DNA from: Bacillus sp. M6-12
Lineage (GTDB): Bacteria > Bacillota > Bacilli > Bacillales > DSM-1321
Assembly: GCF_002860285.1 (NCBI RefSeq)
Contig: NZ_PGVF01000016.1
Location: 62,001 to 126,000, forward strand
DNA length: 64,000 nucleotides
Reading direction: 5' to 3'
Positions 62,399-64,000 of the stretch are shown one piece after another; within the stretch, counting starts at the first letter, position 1; every line of letters begins with the position of its first letter. A program made the translations under genes and the position numbers. The notes beneath the pieces are model-generated. The model had not been told where the DNA came from, did not search any database, and saw only the letters and a program-made list of their open reading frames with translations.

Positions 62399-63622
62399 TT
62401 ACTGATTGACGTTTTCTGGTACAGAAGATTTTGATTTTAAAAGGCAGAAAGCAATTAATAGAAATATTCCAATAAAGATGTAAGAAAGACCGCCCGCTAA
62501 TCCCATTGTTCTAGGCTGGATAAATTCTGTAGCCAGGCCGGCAAAGAACATGGAAACTCCTATAAGAGTGTTTGATATGGTTTCTGTTAGGCCAAACACC
62601 ATTCCATGGTGGTCTTCAGGAATTTCCTCCATCAGCACTGTATCGAAACAAGCATTTCCAATGCCCGACATAAAAGCTGCACCGGTAAAAATAAAAAAGG
62701 CAGTGATTACGAAATAGATTTGGCTTTGTAAAACGAGAAAAACTCCCTCCAGCATTAAACAGGCAATTCCGATTACCAGCAAGTTCTTTTTTAATCTGTT
62801 GGCAGCAGAGAAGCTTACCATCAGCCCGATTCCAAGTGCTCCATAAAAAGCGCCGACACCGAAACCTCCCAAATTAAAAACATTTACGGCATACACACTT
62901 ATTAATACATTATCAATCCCTGCCACTAACGCCACAAAAATTTGGCCCAGCAGTACAAGTTGTAACGGTGCCGAGGCGAGGATGATTTTTTTCACTGTCG
63001 ATAAAGGAAGTTTTTCCCGGTGAACACTTTTCATTACTTTTTCTTCAGACGGAAAAGTAATGGTTGAAATGATGAATGCAGCGGCCAAAAAGGAAAATCC
63101 ATTCAGCCAAAATGTAAATTGAGGACCAAAGAAAAACGAAACAATTCCCCCGGAAAACGCACCTCCAATTAGTACAATCCCAACCATAACCTGCTCCAGG
63201 CTATTCACTTTTAGGAGGATTCCTTTGTCTTTCAAAAGCCTGGGTATGGATGATTTTCGAGCTGGGGAATATATCGCTTCACCTGCTGCCAGAAAAAAAG
63301 ACACAAGATAAACGATCCAGATGTCTTCCTTACCATTGACGAAAAGCAGAAGCAATGCGAAAATAATACGCGATAAATCGGTAATAATCAAAATGTTCTT
63401 TTTGGAGTAACGGTCTGCCAAAATCCCGCCAATTGGGCCAAAGAACAGGAAAGGAAAAAGCCTTATGGCCAGGGTAACACCAACTGCAAAACCTGAACCT
63501 GTTATTTGCAGCAGCATGGCATAAACAGCTACTGAGCTGAACCGGTCACCAATCCCATTGACCACTCCAGCATAAAATAGTTTCCCATACTGATTTTCCT
63601 GCCTGAAAAGAGCTCCCCACAT
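62399..63622 (-). CDS. MFS transporter (MFS_3/EntS-like exporter)
   Basis: A 407-residue twelve-helix major facilitator. Visible family stretches are VVNGIGDRFSSVAVYAMLLQ in helix 1, FGPIGGILADRYSKKNILI in the loop 2-3 motif, and EAIYSPARKSSIPRLL after helix 4, typical of the enterobactin/macrolide exporter group. No good ribosome binding site is seen at 63622, so the true start could be a few codons downstream. Substrate unknown. It is convergent with the Nudix gene. Confidence 0.9.
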   Translation of the reverse strand: MWGALFRQENQYGKLFYAGVVNGIGDRFSSVAVYAMLLQITGSGFAVGVTLAIRLFPFLFFGPIGGILADRYSKKNILIITDLSRIIFALLLLFVNGKEDIWIVYLVSFFLAAGEAIYSPARKSSIPRLLKDKGILLKVNSLEQVMVGIVLIGGAFSGGIVSFFFGPQFTFWLNGFSFLAAAFIISTITFPSEEKVMKSVHREKLPLSTVKKIILASAPLQLVLLGQIFVALVAGIDNVLISVYAVNVFNLGGFGVGAFYGALGIGLMVSFSAANRLKKNLLVIGIACLMLEGVFLVLQSQIYFVITAFFIFTGAAFMSGIGNACFDTVLMEEIPEDHHGMVFGLTETISNTLIGVSMFFAGLATEFIQPRTMGLAGGLSYIFIGIFLLIAFCLLKSKSSVPENVNQ

Positions 63623-63688
63623 TAAGAGACCGCCACCTTTAACGTTTATCTAATTTGAAGAATATCTAATTACTTAGGTAAAAAAATA

Positions 63689-64000
63689 TTAGCTTAACCA
63701 CCATAATTCTTCCGGGTTTAATTCATATTGGTTATTTTCTCTGTACATAAACTGGCACATAATAAGCTCTCGGCGCAAGGTTGCGTAATCATCATAATAC
63801 TGCTTAAGATATTCGTTCATTTCTCTTTCGTGGTACACTGTGCCGAATTTTAACCCTTTAATCATATAGGCCAAAACCACAAGCTTTTTCTTTCGCTGCG
63901 CAGGGAAATTCTTAAGTTTGCCATCTGCAGTAAAGAAATTTTTAATGATGCTTTCTCTTTCCTCTGCCGTTACATTCATCTCATTTGCCGTCCCCTTTCC
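63689..64000 (-). CDS. DUF2087 domain protein, possibly partial
   Basis: The visible protein from ATG 63979 is 96 residues: ITNFF-like IIKNFFTADGKLKNFPAQRKKKLVVLAYM, then YHEREMNEYLKQYYDDYATLRRELI and YRENNQYEL, the DUF2087 pattern. AAAGGGG lies 12 bases before that ATG, so it may be a complete small protein. The frame is also open to the window edge, and in bacilli DUF2087 often forms the C-terminus of ArsR-type regulators, so a longer protein starting outside cannot be excluded. Confidence 0.85.
   Translation of the reverse strand, partial: GKGTANEMNVTAEERESIIKNFFTADGKLKNFPAQRKKKLVVLAYMIKGLKFGTVYHEREMNEYLKQYYDDYATLRRELIMCQFMYRENNQYELNPEELWWLS

Overview
The window is AT-rich chromosomal DNA from a spore-forming member of the Bacillaceae. 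The evidence is strong GGAGG ribosome binding sites, frequent TTG and GTG starts, sigma-A promoters, many intrinsic terminators, CotF-like spore coat genes around an adhB-type dehydrogenase in the order known from Bacillus subtilis (yraG-yraF-adhB-yraE-yraD), lipoproteins with Bacillus lipoboxes, a Fur-box efe operon, and interspersed repeats of the type scattered through Bacillaceae genomes. No rRNA, tRNA, CRISPR array, prophage or intact insertion sequence was recognised. Names rest on reading motifs by eye; no database search was possible.

Layout. 1-9.9 kb: sugar catabolism. It holds the end of a ribose-type ABC importer, an ABM protein with an SDR, and two operons each pairing a Gfo/Idh/MocA dehydrogenase with a xylose-isomerase-like TIM barrel, followed by a polyol-type MFS permease. 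Two copies of the palindrome TGTAATCGATTACA precede each paired operon. The gene set matches the levoglucosan (LgdA/B1/B2/C) type of 3-keto-sugar pathway. 9.9-13.7 kb: a decay zone with an IS3-family transposase remnant and fragments of an amino-acid ABC ATPase and an MFS protein, around intact isochorismatase-like, Lrp/AsnC and DUF805 genes. 13.7-16.1 kb: spore coat/adhB cluster. 16.2-27.5 kb: scattered genes (royal-jelly-family beta-propeller, MocR regulator divergent from an EamA transporter, mqo, Mpo1-like protein, GH13 cyclomaltodextrinase-like enzyme, a duplicated IseA-like secreted protein). 27.6-30.3 kb: SsuABC/TauABC-type importer. 30.9-33.7 kb: Tat-signal subunit, GMC oxidoreductase and TatA in one operon. 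34.1-38.5 kb: small membrane protein, a 26-residue peptide gene, a chemoreceptor, an ArAE-family membrane protein.

38.9-48.1 kb is the most distinctive region. A sigma-54 activator gene and a class III aminotransferase gene run leftward. A good -24/-12 promoter preceded by A/T palindromes drives a five-gene rightward operon: FluG-type amidohydrolase, APC permease, M20 deacylase, glutamine-synthetase-like ligase, class I glutamine amidotransferase. The ligase/amidotransferase/aminotransferase/permease set resembles gamma-glutamylation routes for amines (Puu, AtdA1/AtdA2), but the usual amine oxidase and aldehyde dehydrogenase are absent, so the substrate is open.

48.6-64 kb: an enlarged repeat element, a TetR regulator divergent from a membrane protein, a two-component system followed by a lipoprotein esterase, a decayed DUF523 gene, an SDR and a Gfo/Idh oxidoreductase, a second repeat family carrying a hairpin insertion, the Fur-controlled efeO-efeB-efeU iron uptake operon, a Nudix hydrolase, an MFS exporter, and a DUF2087 protein at the right edge.
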